Assembly: GCA_009781395.1 (NCBI GenBank)
Contig: WQYG01000006.1
Coordinates: 1 to 40,820, forward strand
Length of the DNA stretch: 40,820 nucleotides
Direction of reading: 5' to 3'
From: Candidatus Bathycorpusculum sp.
Lineage (GTDB): Archaea > Thermoproteota > Bathyarchaeia > Bathyarchaeales > Bathycorpusculaceae
Shown here: piece by piece, positions 1 through 8,816 of the stretch
How positions within the stretch are numbered: the stretch's first letter is position 1
How the letters are laid out: every line of letters begins with the position of its first letter
Translations under genes and position numbers: made by a program
The notes under the pieces: generated by a model
Database searches by the model: none
The model's input: the letters and a program-made list of their open reading frames with translations, nothing else
Told to the model about the DNA's origin: nothing

Positions 1-4
1 ACAT

Positions 5-20
5 GTGCCTAATTAGGCAC
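5..20. repeat. 16-bp perfect palindrome
   Basis: GTGCCTAATTAGGCAC reads the same on both strands. A related half (TTGTGCCTA) occurs again near position 95. It could be an operator or part of the 3' end of a gene left of the window; there is no further support for either. Confidence 0.4.
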
Positions 21-417
21 ACGAGTGCGAAAGTTAAAAAGCCTCAAAATGGTTCAAACGTGAAAAGAAGCACAAAACAACCATTAAATTTTCATGTTGT
101 GCCTAAAAAAAGGGAACTCAGGTTGATTACGTTCGTTAAAAAACAAAATAAAACTCTGCTTTTAAAATTAAACGTTTAACACAATCTTTATGACTAGAAA
201 AATAGCAAACAGACTTACCCAACGCCTTTTTAGTACAAACTTTTTTTGATTGTGAAACTATAATACCCAATAACCGCCTAAATTTTTGTAACCAACCTCT
301 AAAAACGGTTCAGTTTAAGACAAAATGTTCTACATCTCATCAATTTGGTTGTGTACTTTCCCGGCTTTTAACTCTAGCTTGGTTTAACAGGTTAGCTAGT
401 TATAGCTCTTTATTGTG
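21..417. other. Intergenic stretch upstream of psmA, no gene seen
   Basis: This is AT-rich DNA without an open frame over 60 codons on either strand. I see no recognisable RNA gene. It ends in the promoter region of the psmA operon. Confidence 0.5.
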
Positions 418-425
418 TTATAATA
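418..425 (+). promoter_or_regulatory. Candidate TATA box of the psmA operon
   Basis: TTATAATA lies about 70 bases before the psmA start. A second AT-rich candidate (TTATTATA, about 444-451) is closer. The ribosome binding site GAGGT (483-487) sits 7 bases before ATG 495. Which box is used cannot be decided by eye. Confidence 0.35.
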
Positions 426-494
426 GGAAGGTTTTTAGTTTAGTTATTATATGAGTCTGTGCAAAGTGTAGAAGTGTAAAATGAGGTTAACGTT

Positions 495-1223
495 ATGTCT
501 GTATTTGCAGCACCCGGTGCTTATGACCGTGCAATCACTGTTTTCTCCCCTGATGGCAGGCTTTTCCAAGTCGAATATGCTATGGAATTAGTGAATCGTG
601 GCGCTACCATTTTAGGTATCCAAACCGCTGAAGGTGTGGTGCTCGGTTCCGAAGAGAACATTGAAGCCCTTGAAGAAGCATGTTTCTCTTACAAAATTTT
701 CCGTGTAGATGATCACGTAGGCGCAGCAATTGTTGGTTTAAGTTCTGACGCACGAATCCTGATTGATCAGGCAAGAGTTTACTCTCAAAGTAACAAATTA
801 ACATATGATGAACCCATAGATGTCGAAGTTGTAACCAAACGTATCTGTGATATACAACAAATGTACACACAGCATGCTGGTGTAAGGCCTTTCGGCGTAT
901 CTATTATCTTTGCAGGTGTCGACAAAACGGGTTCACGTGTTTTTGGAACACACCCCAGCGGAACATATAGAGGCTACAAAGCAACCGCATTAGGCGCAGG
1001 AAGAGAAACAGTTCTAAATATTCTCAAAGAAGAATACAAAGACAACATGAGTCTTGAAGATATAACAAAACTCACAGTAAAATGTTTAGTAAAAGCTTTA
1101 GAGACACGACAACTTCCACCAAGAATCAAAATAGCGGTTATACCTACTGCAACTAAAACGCTTGAAATGCTCTCTGACGAAAAAATAGACGTTTACATTA
1201 AAGAGCTGGATTCAAGTAAGTGA
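495..1223 (+). CDS. psmA: Proteasome subunit alpha
   Basis: This is the alpha subunit that forms the outer rings of the cytosolic 20S proteasome, docks the regulatory ATPase and gates substrate entry. The N-terminal proteasome-A signature is plain (YDRAITVFSPDGRLFQVEYA, residues 10-29), followed by the usual fold (ATILGIQTAEGVVLGSE, GVRPFGVSIIFAG). At 242 residues it has normal length. ATG 495 is supported by GAGGT 7 bases upstream. It is the first gene of the exosome/proteasome superoperon, with SBDS following after only a few bases. The partner beta subunit in this window (psmB, 31930-32652) is far away and on the other strand. Confidence 0.97.
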   Translation: MSVFAAPGAYDRAITVFSPDGRLFQVEYAMELVNRGATILGIQTAEGVVLGSEENIEALEEACFSYKIFRVDDHVGAAIVGLSSDARILIDQARVYSQSNKLTYDEPIDVEVVTKRICDIQQMYTQHAGVRPFGVSIIFAGVDKTGSRVFGTHPSGTYRGYKATALGAGRETVLNILKEEYKDNMSLEDITKLTVKCLVKALETRQLPPRIKIAVIPTATKTLEMLSDEKIDVYIKELDSSK

Positions 1224-1230
1224 CATTGTG

Positions 1231-1920
1231 ATGAGTGAAAAATTCACCGTTGCACGCTTAACCAAAGAAGATGAGCACTTCGAAATCTTAATAAAACCCC
1301 AAAAAGCGTTAGATTACCATAACGGCAAACTTTCAGCAATAACCGACGTTTTGGCTGCTGAAATAATTTTTTCTGATGCAAACAAAGGCACAAAAGTTTC
1401 TGAAGAAGCAATGAAAAAAGCCTTCAAAACAATCGACCCATTGAAAATTGCAGATGAAATTTTAAAAAAAGGCACTTTACAATTAACAACTGACCAAAGA
1501 CGCAAAATGGTTGAGGATAAACGCAGACAAATTATCGACTTTATCGCTCGCCAAGCAGTTGACCCTAAAACAAATCTACCCCATCCACCTGCACGTATAG
1601 AAAATGCTATGGAACAAATTCGTTACCCTATTGACCCTTACAAGTCAGTGGAGGAACAAGCTAAAGACATAGTTAAATTGCTTAGACCGATTTTAGCTTT
1701 AAAAATTGAACAAGTAATCGTTGCAGTGAACGTGCCCTCCCCGTATGCATCCAGAGCTTACGGAACAATTAAATCTCTTGGGGTTCTTAAACGTGAAGAA
1801 TGGCGCGGTGATGGTTCTTGGTATGGAGAAATCGAAATGCCTGCGGGAGTCTATGCTTCAGTGTTAAACAAACTTGGTGACGTAACCAAGGGAAGCGGAG
1901 AAGCAAAAATAATATCTTAA
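1231..1920 (+). CDS. SBDS-family ribosome maturation factor
   Basis: This is a homologue of Shwachman-Bodian-Diamond protein/Sdo1. In eukaryotes that protein helps release the anti-association factor eIF6 from the 60S subunit; the archaeal role is thought to be in late large-subunit maturation. It has the N-terminal FYSH-type domain (KFTVARLTKEDEHFEILIKP), a central helical domain with TTDQRRKMVEDKRRQIIDFI, and a C-terminal ferredoxin-like domain. The track opens at GTG 1228, but ATG 1231 (MSEKFTVARL) matches the usual archaeal start and has AAGTGA just upstream. It lies between psmA and the exosome genes, its classical archaeal position, and is almost certainly co-transcribed with them. Confidence 0.95.
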   Translation: MSEKFTVARLTKEDEHFEILIKPQKALDYHNGKLSAITDVLAAEIIFSDANKGTKVSEEAMKKAFKTIDPLKIADEILKKGTLQLTTDQRRKMVEDKRRQIIDFIARQAVDPKTNLPHPPARIENAMEQIRYPIDPYKSVEEQAKDIVKLLRPILALKIEQVIVAVNVPSPYASRAYGTIKSLGVLKREEWRGDGSWYGEIEMPAGVYASVLNKLGDVTKGSGEAKIIS

Positions 1921-1955
1921 ACTATGAAAAATGAAAATTTTGGATGAGGAAATTT

Positions 1956-2657
1956 ATGCCAACATACTTTGAAAAAAAACAGCTTGTTATACCTGGAGAA
2001 TTGCTTGCAGAAGGCGACTATTTGCCAGGCGAAAATACATATGTAGACGAAAATAAAATATACGCTCAAAGAATTGGACTTGTAGATGTTGATAATAAAA
2101 AAGTCAACATGGTTGCACTTAGAGCTTTTTATGTACCTAAAGTAGGCGACATAGTTATTGGAACTGTTGCCGAAGTAGGCTTCAACGGTTGGACAGTTAA
2201 CATAAAATCTCCCTACAATGCAATGTTAAGAGCATCCGACGTTTTAAGCAGACCGTTTAAACCTCAAAATGACGAATTATCTGCTGTCCTAAGTGCAGGT
2301 GACTTAATTGTTGCAAAAATTGTTTCATACGACCGATCACATGACCCCCAACTCACCGTTGGAGAACCTGGTCTTGGAAAAATCACACGCGGACAAATTC
2401 TAAATGTAGTGCCAACAAAAATTCCACGAGTTATCGGTCGAAAAGGTTCAATGATTTCTATGATTAAACAGGAAACAAACTGTCAAATCATACTTGGACT
2501 TAACGGAGTAATTTTAGTCACCGGTAAAACGGTTGAAGATGAAGAGCTCGCTATTACTGTAATTAAAAAAATCGAACAGGAATCACACACAAGTGGTCTA
2601 ACTGATCGTATTACCCAAATGCTTAAAGAAAATAAAGTAAACGTGGAGGAACCTTAA
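1956..2657 (+). CDS. rrp4: Exosome complex RNA-binding protein Rrp4
   Basis: This is the RNA-binding cap subunit of the archaeal exosome, which sits on the Rrp41/Rrp42 hexamer and guides 3' ends into the channel. Three regions are visible: an N-terminal beta domain ([15 protein letters not shown]), an S1 domain ([19 protein letters not shown]) and a KH domain ([19 protein letters not shown], with the GRKG loop). The track opens at ATG 1944 (MRKFMPTYF). ATG 1956 is preferred because GAGG (1947-1950) sits at normal spacing before it and the family usually starts close to the VPG motif. Rrp41 follows after 2 bases. Confidence 0.95.
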   Translation: MPTYFEKKQLVIPGELLAEGDYLPGENTYVDENKIYAQRIGLVDVDNKKVNMVALRAFYVPKVGDIVIGTVAEVGFNGWTVNIKSPYNAMLRASDVLSRPFKPQNDELSAVLSAGDLIVAKIVSYDRSHDPQLTVGEPGLGKITRGQILNVVPTKIPRVIGRKGSMISMIKQETNCQIILGLNGVILVTGKTVEDEELAITVIKKIEQESHTSGLTDRITQMLKENKVNVEEP

Positions 2658-2659
2658 GA

Positions 2660-3421
2660 ATGAATGACAAATCTAGTAAATTGATTGACAAAAAAGGTAT
2701 TAGACTAGACGGCCGCAAAGCGGATGAACTTCGACCCCTAAAACTTCAAGTGGGCGTACTTTCAAACGCTGATGGTTCAGCTTACATTGAACACGGCAAA
2801 AACAAAATTCTAGCAGCAGCTTTTGGTCCAAGAGAAATGCATCCAAAACACTTGGCCCTTGCAGACCGAATGGTCCTAAGATGCCGTTATCACATGGCAC
2901 CATTCTCAGTTCAAGAACGAAAATCACCCGCCCCATCCAGACGAGAAGTAGAACTTTCCAAAGTCATACGTGAATCACTCGAACCAGCATTATTTTTAGA
3001 ACTCTACCCTAGAACAGGCGTAGATGTGTTTATTGAAGTATTGCAAGCCGACGGTGGAACAAGATGTGCAAGCATTACCGCTGCTGCTTTGGCAATTGCT
3101 GATGCTGGCGTTCCAATGCGCGACCTCGTGGTTGCTTGTGCAGCTGGCAAAGTTGATAACACAATTGTCCTTGACTTACACGATGAAGAAGACAAACTTG
3201 GCGACGCAGATGTTCCAGTTGCTTACATGCCCTCATTAGACGCTGTCACTCTACTTCAAATGGACGGCATTCTCACCCCCGACGAGTTCCAACGAGCTGT
3301 AGATATGGCCATGAACGGATGCAAAAAAATCTATGAAATGCAAAAAGAAGCGTTGAAAACCAAGTATATGGTTGTTAAAGACACAGAAGAAAAAGAAGAA
3401 GACGAAGAGGTAGAAGAGTAA
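2660..3421 (+). CDS. rrp41: Exosome 3'-5' exoribonuclease subunit Rrp41
   Basis: This is the catalytic RNase PH-fold subunit of the archaeal exosome; it performs phosphorolytic 3'-5' RNA decay and can also add tails. Family motifs are present: [14 protein letters not shown], the phosphate-binding region [13 protein letters not shown] (about residues 130-142) and [16 protein letters not shown] followed by [12 protein letters not shown]. The Asp at about 184 is in the position of the known catalytic Asp. At 253 residues it has normal length, with a strongly acidic C-terminal tail ([11 protein letters not shown]). The stop codon overlaps the rrp42 start by one base (TAATG), which suggests translational coupling. 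Confidence 0.97.
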   Translation: MNDKSSKLIDKKGIRLDGRKADELRPLKLQVGVLSNADGSAYIEHGKNKILAAAFGPREMHPKHLALADRMVLRCRYHMAPFSVQERKSPAPSRREVELSKVIRESLEPALFLELYPRTGVDVFIEVLQADGGTRCASITAAALAIADAGVPMRDLVVACAAGKVDNTIVLDLHDEEDKLGDADVPVAYMPSLDAVTLLQMDGILTPDEFQRAVDMAMNGCKKIYEMQKEALKTKYMVVKDTEEKEEDEEVEE

Positions 3422-4212
3422 TGTCATCCCTTATTACAAGAGTTAGATTGAAACAAATTAGTCAACACATAGAAAATGGTAAACGATTAGACGAACGCGG
3501 TTTACATGACTATCGACCAATCAAAATTGAACAAGGCGTAATTGAGAAAGCCGAAGGTTCAGCACGTATTTACCTAGGAAAAACTGAAGTTCTAGTCGGC
3601 GTTAAAGTTGAAACTGGCGAACCATTCCCAGACACACCAGACCGTGGTGTACAAACTGTAAATGCTGAACTTGTACCCTTAGCTTCACCAAACTTTGAGC
3701 CTGGCCCACCAGACGAAAACAGTATTGAACTAGCAAGAATTGTTGACCGTGGTCTTCGAGAATCAAACGCTATTGACACCGCAAAACTCTGTATTGACGC
3801 AGGCAAAAAAGTTTTTGTCGTTTTCGTAGACGTTTACGTCCTCAACTATGACGGCAACCTAATTGACGCCTCCGCTTTAGCCGCTTTGGCTGCATTAATG
3901 AACACTAAACTGCCTAACTATGAATACAAAGATGGCGAACTGAAAATTAAACAAGGCTTCACGCAATTACCTCTGAAGAGCCGTCCAATCACTGTTACAA
4001 TCGGCAAAATCAACAATCAACTAGTCATAGACCCACAACTTGAAGAAGAACAAGTGATGGATTCAAGACTCTCTATAGCTATCAACGAACAAGGCAACAT
4101 TTGTGCTGTTCAGAAAGGTGGTTCAAGCTATTTCACACCGCAACAGATTTTAGAAGCTTCAAAGCTTGCACAAGCAAAAGCAGCAGAACTGCGCAAAAAA
4201 TTTGACTGGTGA
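3421..4212 (+). CDS. rrp42: Exosome subunit Rrp42 (non-catalytic RNase PH fold)
   Basis: Rrp42 alternates with Rrp41 in the hexameric exosome ring and is needed for activity, though it is not itself catalytic. The sequence shows the typical RLDERGLHDYRPIKIEQG start, KAEGSARIYLGKTEVLVGVK and a mid region (ELVPLASPNFEPGPPDENSI) characteristic of Rrp42 rather than Rrp41. Length is 263 residues, as expected. It starts on the last base of the rrp41 stop, and its own stop overlaps the GTG at 4209 at the head of the rpl37ae frame, so the whole string is translationally coupled. Confidence 0.96.
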   Translation: MSSLITRVRLKQISQHIENGKRLDERGLHDYRPIKIEQGVIEKAEGSARIYLGKTEVLVGVKVETGEPFPDTPDRGVQTVNAELVPLASPNFEPGPPDENSIELARIVDRGLRESNAIDTAKLCIDAGKKVFVVFVDVYVLNYDGNLIDASALAALAALMNTKLPNYEYKDGELKIKQGFTQLPLKSRPITVTIGKINNQLVIDPQLEEEQVMDSRLSIAINEQGNICAVQKGGSSYFTPQQILEASKLAQAKAAELRKKFDW

Positions 4213-4217
4213 AAAAA

Positions 4218-4541
4218 TTGCCAAAAATGAAGAAAGTTGGTTCAACTCGTGGATTAGGTGCACGTTACGGCTCCACAGTTAGGAAACGCTATGTAAAAGT
4301 GATAACTGAATTAAAGAAGCCTCATAGATGCCCCCAATGCGGTTTTGTAAAAGTACATCGCGTTAGTGTCGGCGTCTGGCAATGTAATAAATGCAATTAT
4401 ACCTATGCTGGCGGAGCATACACTCCAGTAACAAAACTAGGTGTTATAGCTAAAAGATCTGCAAAAAGTGCAGATGAAGAAACCACAAAAACAACTGTTC
4501 CAGCAGCAGTTGGAACAACAACATCTGAAGAAGTCGTATAA
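4218..4541 (+). CDS. rpl37ae: 50S ribosomal protein L37Ae (eL43)
   Basis: This is a zinc-ribbon protein of the large ribosomal subunit. The ribbon is CPQCGFVKVHRVSVGVWQC followed by NKC (CxxC-x14-CxxC), after the typical TRGLGARYGSTVRKRY segment. The track opens at GTG 4209. TTG 4218 (MPKMKKVGSTRG) fits better because GGTGA lies 5 bases before it and the family start is short. The tail after the ribbon is long and low-complexity (KTTVPAAVGTTTSEE). In many archaea rpoP follows directly; here I find no rpoP, and a T-rich stretch follows. Confidence 0.93.
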   Translation: MPKMKKVGSTRGLGARYGSTVRKRYVKVITELKKPHRCPQCGFVKVHRVSVGVWQCNKCNYTYAGGAYTPVTKLGVIAKRSAKSADEETTKTTVPAAVGTTTSEEVV

Positions 4542-4544
4542 ACG

Positions 4545-4582
4545 CTTCTTTCCTCTTTTCATTTATTTGTCTGTTTGTTTTC
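4545..4582 (+). terminator. Pyrimidine-rich probable transcription terminator
   Basis: A run rich in T and C (CTTCTTTCCTCTTTTC, then more T tracts) directly follows the rpl37ae stop. Archaeal transcription usually ends at such T-rich tracts. No hairpin is evident. Confidence 0.35.
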
Positions 4583-4629
4583 GTTTAACCTTATTTATTT
4601 GAACATACATATTTTTCAAAGTGACTTAG

Positions 4630-4887
4630 ATGGCGATTAATGCTAAAGTGTCTGTGAGCATAAAATTCAATAATCCCAAACAGCTCGCCGCTACCATTAC
4701 AGCCTTAAAACCTGAGGTCAACTCACCTGTTACTCATCGGGCAAACGTGAATCTACAGATGCATAAATGTTTTCTTATCCTAACGGTTGATGCTGAAGAT
4801 ACTGTTGCTTTACGAGCTGCAGTTAATGCTTATCTGCGTTGGATTGCCTCAACTACAAATGTGGTTGAAGTAGTTGACCGTATGTGA
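4630..4887 (+). CDS. pcc1: KEOPS complex subunit Pcc1-like
   Basis: This small 85-residue protein resembles Pcc1, the dimerising subunit of the KEOPS complex that makes the tRNA modification t6A with Kae1 and Bud32. Visible features are VSIKFNNPKQLAATITALKP at the N-terminus, a beta segment (KCFLILTVDAEDTVALRAAV) and the final helix NAYLRWIAS before VVEVV. The position after rpl37ae matches the conserved archaeal neighbourhood. Kae1 and Bud32 are in the same window at 24.3-26 kb. The call rests on pattern and context and could be confirmed by profile search. Confidence 0.8.
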   Translation: MAINAKVSVSIKFNNPKQLAATITALKPEVNSPVTHRANVNLQMHKCFLILTVDAEDTVALRAAVNAYLRWIASTTNVVEVVDRM

Positions 4888-5119
4888 CTTCTTTTCTATA
4901 TGGTCTGATAGCAGGTTTTATGTGGCACTGTTGTTTATGAGTTAACAAAGTTTTTTGTTGTTTAGTAACTGTGTTTGTGTATATTCGCATTTTTCAGGTT
5001 AAACGTAATCCTTTTTAGAGTCTTCACCTGTTGTTGTTAAAAAAAGCTTGATAAATACGTTGGATGGGGCAGTTAGGCGTTTATAAATTTCATTAAACGA
5101 ATGCTCCTGCAAGGGAAGG

Positions 5120-5130
5120 TTTAAATAAAT
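5120..5130 (+). promoter_or_regulatory. TATA box of the rps13 ribosomal protein operon
   Basis: GGAAGG followed by TTTAAATAAAT is a good archaeal BRE/TATA arrangement about 55 bases before the rps13 start. A second TATA-like site (TTTATAAATT, about 5080-5089) lies upstream. The 290-base gap from pcc1 holds no other gene. Confidence 0.6.
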
Positions 5131-5180
5131 ACTGCCTCATTTCGTATATGCTTCAAGTTAAAAACGGAAGATAATTCAGA

Positions 5181-5666
5181 ATGTCATCACAGGAATTTCG
5201 TCACATAGTACGCATTATGGGCACTGATTCCCCAGGCACCCTTAAGACTTCTTATGCAGTGAAACGTGTTAGGGGTATAAACATGAGCCTGTCCAACGCT
5301 GTTCTTAAAAAAGCAGGCGTTAACCCAGATTTGCGCATAGGTTTTATCACAGATTCAGATGTCTCAAAAATAGAGGATGTAATCCGCGATCCAGCAAAAT
5401 ATGGAATACCTGGCTGGCTCTATAACAGACAAAAAGATTCAGAAACAGGTAATGATGTTCACCTCTTGAGTGCTGATTTAATTTTCAAAATTAAAACTGA
5501 TATTGATCAAGCTAAAGAAATCCGTTCTTGGCGTGGATACCGTCATGCTTATAGCTTAAAGGTTCGTGGTCAAAGAACAAAATGCACTGGACGCGCAGGT
5601 AAAGCCTTAGGTGTTAAGAAAAAGACTTTGCAGCAAAAGTCCGGTGGATCTGTCGGGGGTAAATAA
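5181..5666 (+). CDS. rps13: 30S ribosomal protein S13 (uS13)
   Basis: This protein sits in the head of the small subunit and contacts the P-site tRNA. Archaeal S13 features are clear: FRHIVRIMGTDSPGTLKTSY at the N-terminus, the helix-two-turns-helix region, and the basic tail RGQRTKCTGRAGKALGVKKK. At 161 residues it is typical for archaea. It is the first gene of the conserved S13-S4-S11-RpoD operon, with rps4 beginning 2 bases after its stop. Confidence 0.97.
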   Translation: MSSQEFRHIVRIMGTDSPGTLKTSYAVKRVRGINMSLSNAVLKKAGVNPDLRIGFITDSDVSKIEDVIRDPAKYGIPGWLYNRQKDSETGNDVHLLSADLIFKIKTDIDQAKEIRSWRGYRHAYSLKVRGQRTKCTGRAGKALGVKKKTLQQKSGGSVGGK

Positions 5667-5668
5667 TA

Positions 5669-6259
5669 ATGGGAGATCCAAAGAAGCAACGTAAGAAATT
5701 TGAAACGCCACGTTTTCGTTGGCGTAAAGACATTCTCCAAGAAGAGCTCAAACTTTTAGGTCAATATGGCTTAAGAAATAAACATGAGCTATGGCGTCAT
5801 AAAACATTCCTCTCTAAAGCAAGAGGTATTGCACGTTCATTGATTAGTAAAACTCCTGAAGAACGCGCAAAAATGGAGGGTGAACTGCTAAACCGTTTGA
5901 AAAAGCTGGGCATTCTACAAGAAACAGCTGTTCTAGCCGATGTTTTAGACTTAACCATTGAAGACATACTGGAACGAAGATTACAAACAATAGTTTTCAG
6001 AAAAAGCCTAACACGAACAATATTCCAATCACGCCAACTAATCACTCACGCTCACATATCAATCAACAACCGCAGAGTAACCATCCCCGGTCACGTTGTA
6101 TCAAAAGCTGAAGAAGCCCAAATCACTTACTCTGTAACCAGTGCAATGTCCGATCAAGCACATCCATTACGAACAAGTTTAGCATTTGTCGCAAAAGAAC
6201 CTGAAACACGACAACCTTCTCGAGGTAGAAGAGGCGGACGCGGAGGCGGCAGATTTTGA
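5669..6259 (+). CDS. rps4: 30S ribosomal protein S4 (uS4)
   Basis: This is a primary 16S rRNA-binding protein of the small subunit. It begins [18 protein letters not shown], carries the S4 RNA-binding domain ([30 protein letters not shown]-like segment and RVTIPGHVV), and ends in a Gly/Arg-rich tail ([12 protein letters not shown]). Length is 196 residues, normal for archaea. Its TGA overlaps the TTG start of rps11. Confidence 0.97.
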   Translation: MGDPKKQRKKFETPRFRWRKDILQEELKLLGQYGLRNKHELWRHKTFLSKARGIARSLISKTPEERAKMEGELLNRLKKLGILQETAVLADVLDLTIEDILERRLQTIVFRKSLTRTIFQSRQLITHAHISINNRRVTIPGHVVSKAEEAQITYSVTSAMSDQAHPLRTSLAFVAKEPETRQPSRGRRGGRGGGRF

Positions 6260-6657
6260 GTAATACCAAACGTAACGAAAAATGGGGTATAGTTCATATC
6301 TTTAGTTCTTACAACAACACCCTAATTCACATAACTGACATCAGCGGTGCAGAAACTATTGCACGTACAACTGGCGGTATGTTCGTTAAAGCTGACCGTA
6401 TGGAATCATCACCCTATGCAGCTATGCGTGCCGCAACAGGCGCTGCAGAAATTGCAAGAGACAAAGGCGTTACAGCAATTCACATCAAAGTACGCGCACC
6501 TGGTGGTAGCGGTCCAAGAACCCCTGGTCCTGGTGCACAAGCAGCAATTAGAGCCTTCGCAAGATTTGGTTTCCGTATTGAACGCATCGAAGAAGTAACC
6601 CCCATTCCTCATGATGGCACACGAAGACCCGGTGGCAGAAGAGGAAGAAGAGTTTAA
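6256..6657 (+). CDS. rps11: 30S ribosomal protein S11 (uS11)
   Basis: This protein is part of the small-subunit platform and lines the mRNA exit region. Signature segments are [19 protein letters not shown] and [20 protein letters not shown], with [11 protein letters not shown] at the C-terminus. At 133 residues it has normal length. Translation starts at TTG 6256, overlapping the rps4 stop (TTGA). About 95 bases separate it from rpoD, with an AT-rich block (TATAATATT, 6727-6735) that might be a secondary promoter. Confidence 0.97.
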   Translation: MSNTKRNEKWGIVHIFSSYNNTLIHITDISGAETIARTTGGMFVKADRMESSPYAAMRAATGAAEIARDKGVTAIHIKVRAPGGSGPRTPGPGAQAAIRAFARFGFRIERIEEVTPIPHDGTRRPGGRRGRRV

Positions 6658-6751
6658 ACTTTCCCTTCCCCCTTTACTTAATAGAAAAATTGAAATAATG
6701 CCCTGAAACAATTATTGAAACGTAGCTATAATATTTGCATCTATTGTTGGA

Positions 6752-7582
6752 GTGTCTTGGCAAGTGAAAATTGAAATCCTTGAGAAAAATGATAATGTCC
6801 TTCGTGTAATTGTTAGAGACGCAGAGGTCTCCTTAATGAATGCTCTCCGTCGAATATCACTTGCTCATGTTCCATGTATGGCAATTGACGAAGTTGTAAT
6901 GATTGACAACTTGTCTATTCTACAGGACGAAATTATTGCTCACCGTCTCGGTCTTACCCCCTTAAAAACAGACCTTGACAATTATAACATTCCAGAACAA
7001 TGTTCGTGCCAAAATGAATTTGGCTGTACGCAATGTCGTATAACGCTAACTTTGGATGCAGAGGCAAACGATGGTACACGAACTGTTTATAGCGGTGAAC
7101 TTGTTTCTGAAAATCCTGAAATCGTTCCTGTATCCAACAAAGTTCCAATTGTCAAACTTGTAAAAGGTCAAAAACTAAAACTTGAGGCCTACGCAAGACT
7201 TGGTACAGGAAAAACACATGCAAAATGGCAACCCGTCTGTGTTTCTGCATACAAATATTACCCAAAAATTATAACCCCTGCAGCATCGTGTGATGACTGC
7301 AAAAAATGCGTTGACATCTGTCCAAAAAGAGTTTTAGAACGCAAAGATGATGGTAAAGTCACTGTTCGTGACCTTTACTCATGTAATCTATGCATGGACT
7401 GTGTTGATGCCTGTCCTAAAAAGCCTTCCTTGATCAAAATTGAATGGGAAAAGAATGCTTTCATCCTTAACTTAGAGTCAACAGGTGTTCTTCCACCTGA
7501 ACGAGTGCTTCAAGAAGCAACAAAAATCTTAGGGCAACAACTTAAGGAATTTGAAGAACAATTAAAGGTAGAACAACAATGA
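6752..7582 (+). CDS. rpoD: DNA-directed RNA polymerase subunit D (Rpo3) with ferredoxin-like domain
   Basis: This is the archaeal counterpart of Rpb3; with RpoL it forms the assembly platform of RNA polymerase. The alpha-like core is recognisable from LMNALRRISLAHVPCMAIDE and HRLGLTPL. An inserted domain holds two complete 4Fe-4S motifs: C180-x2-C183-x2-C186-x3-C190 and C211-x2-C214-x2-C217-x3-C221. A further four cysteines (84, 86, 92, 95; CSCQNEFGCTQC) lie in the domain before it. Length is 276 residues, starting at GTG 6752. Its stop overlaps the rpl18e start (ATGA). Other archaeal RpoD proteins keep one, two or no clusters; this one keeps both ligand sets. Confidence 0.97.
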   Translation: MSWQVKIEILEKNDNVLRVIVRDAEVSLMNALRRISLAHVPCMAIDEVVMIDNLSILQDEIIAHRLGLTPLKTDLDNYNIPEQCSCQNEFGCTQCRITLTLDAEANDGTRTVYSGELVSENPEIVPVSNKVPIVKLVKGQKLKLEAYARLGTGKTHAKWQPVCVSAYKYYPKIITPAASCDDCKKCVDICPKRVLERKDDGKVTVRDLYSCNLCMDCVDACPKKPSLIKIEWEKNAFILNLESTGVLPPERVLQEATKILGQQLKEFEEQLKVEQQ

Positions 7583-7941
7583 AACAAACAGAATCAACCA
7601 ACCCCGAATTAATCCAGCTCATCAAACAATTAAAGAAAGAGAGCAGAGAAAAAAGTGCGCCAATTTGGCTGGATGTAGCTGAACAGTTAGCTCAACCACG
7701 CTCTCGTCGTGCAGCCGTAAACCTAAGCAGCATCAACAGGAACACAAAACGTGCAGACACAATTATTGTTCCTGGAAAAATCCTTGGAACAGGTTCATTA
7801 ACCCATCCAATCACAGTGGCTGCTTTTAGCATTTCTGAAACAGCAAAAGCAAAACTTGACGCTATACAAGCAAAGTATGTGACAATTCCTGAACTTGTTG
7901 CAGATAACCCCCAAGGGTCAAACATAAAAATTATCCGGTGA
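7579..7941 (+). CDS. rpl18e: 50S ribosomal protein L18e (eL18)
   Basis: This is an archaeal/eukaryotic-specific large-subunit protein. Recognisable segments are KESREKSAPIWLDVAEQLAQ, RAAVNLSSINRNTK and TIIVPGKILGTGSLTHPITV. At 120 residues it has normal length. ATG 7579 overlaps the rpoD stop by 4 bases; rpl13 begins 7 bases later. Confidence 0.96.
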   Translation: MKQTESTNPELIQLIKQLKKESREKSAPIWLDVAEQLAQPRSRRAAVNLSSINRNTKRADTIIVPGKILGTGSLTHPITVAAFSISETAKAKLDAIQAKYVTIPELVADNPQGSNIKIIR

Positions 7942-7948
7942 AAATGTC

Positions 7949-8389
7949 ATGTCAACAAAATCCCAAGTAACTTATGTAAACGCTGATGGATTAATCGTTG
8001 GTAGAATGTCAAGCAAAATTGCAAAACGATTACTAGATGGTGAACACGTAACTATCCTTAACGCTGAAAAAGCGATTTATTCCGGAAAAAGAAAAAGCAA
8101 AATTGCAGAGGCCCACCTATTCCTTGAAGTTGGTGCCCCCGAACGTGGACCGTTCCATTACCGCAGACCTGATCGAATGCTCAAAAAAACCGTTCGCGGT
8201 ATGTTACCTTATCGTCAACCAAAAGGTAAAACAGCGTTCAAACGTTTAAAAGTCTTCATGGGTGTTCCCTTAGAATTTAAAGATCAACAAACAGTTCAAT
8301 TTGACGAAGCTCAGGCCTCAAAACTTAAAGGACCATCCTTTACTTTAGCTGAACTAGCAAAAGAAATTGGGTGGAATCAAGGTGAATAA
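7949..8389 (+). CDS. rpl13: 50S ribosomal protein L13 (uL13)
   Basis: This is a large-subunit assembly protein. Segments GLIVGRMSSKIAKRLLDGE, VTILNAEKAIYSGKRK and GPFHYRRPDRMLKKTVRGML are typical of archaeal L13. Length is 146 residues. The start at ATG 7949 is preceded by GGTGAAA. The order L18e-L13-S9-RpoN is the standard archaeal arrangement. Confidence 0.97.
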   Translation: MSTKSQVTYVNADGLIVGRMSSKIAKRLLDGEHVTILNAEKAIYSGKRKSKIAEAHLFLEVGAPERGPFHYRRPDRMLKKTVRGMLPYRQPKGKTAFKRLKVFMGVPLEFKDQQTVQFDEAQASKLKGPSFTLAELAKEIGWNQGE

Positions 8390-8391
8390 TC

Positions 8392-8802
8392 ATGCCAGCA
8401 AAGAAAGTATTAGTTGTTAGCGGAAAACGAAAAACTGCTACTGCACGTGCAGTAGTGAAACAAGGCGTAGGCAGAGTACGCATAAACTTGACCCCAGTTG
8501 AAATTTACGAACCCCACATTGCACGTGAAAAAATCATGGAACCTCTTTTGCAAGCAGGTGGCGATATATGGAAACAAGTAGATCTTGATGTCCACACCAC
8601 TGGTGGTGGCTTTATGGGTCAAGCAGAAGCTGCTCGTATGGCAGTTGCAAATGCTTTACTTAAATGGACAAAAAGCTCTCATTTGCGTACGGTATTTAGT
8701 GAATACGACCGAACAATGATTGTCGGTGACTCACGCGCTAAAGAAACCAAAAAGTTCGGTGGAGCTGGCGCACGCGCAAAGGGACAAAAGAGCTACAGGT
8801 AA
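8392..8802 (+). CDS. rps9: 30S ribosomal protein S9 (uS9)
   Basis: The C-terminal tail of this protein reaches the P-site tRNA. Typical segments are VVSGKRKTATARAVVKQGVG, DVHTTGGGFMGQAEAARMAV and the conserved end GGAGARAKGQKSYR. At 136 residues it has normal length. It starts 2 bases after rpl13 and is followed by rpoN after 14 bases. Confidence 0.97.
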   Translation: MPAKKVLVVSGKRKTATARAVVKQGVGRVRINLTPVEIYEPHIAREKIMEPLLQAGGDIWKQVDLDVHTTGGGFMGQAEAARMAVANALLKWTKSSHLRTVFSEYDRTMIVGDSRAKETKKFGGAGARAKGQKSYR

Positions 8803-8816
8803 GGTGAAAAAAGAAA

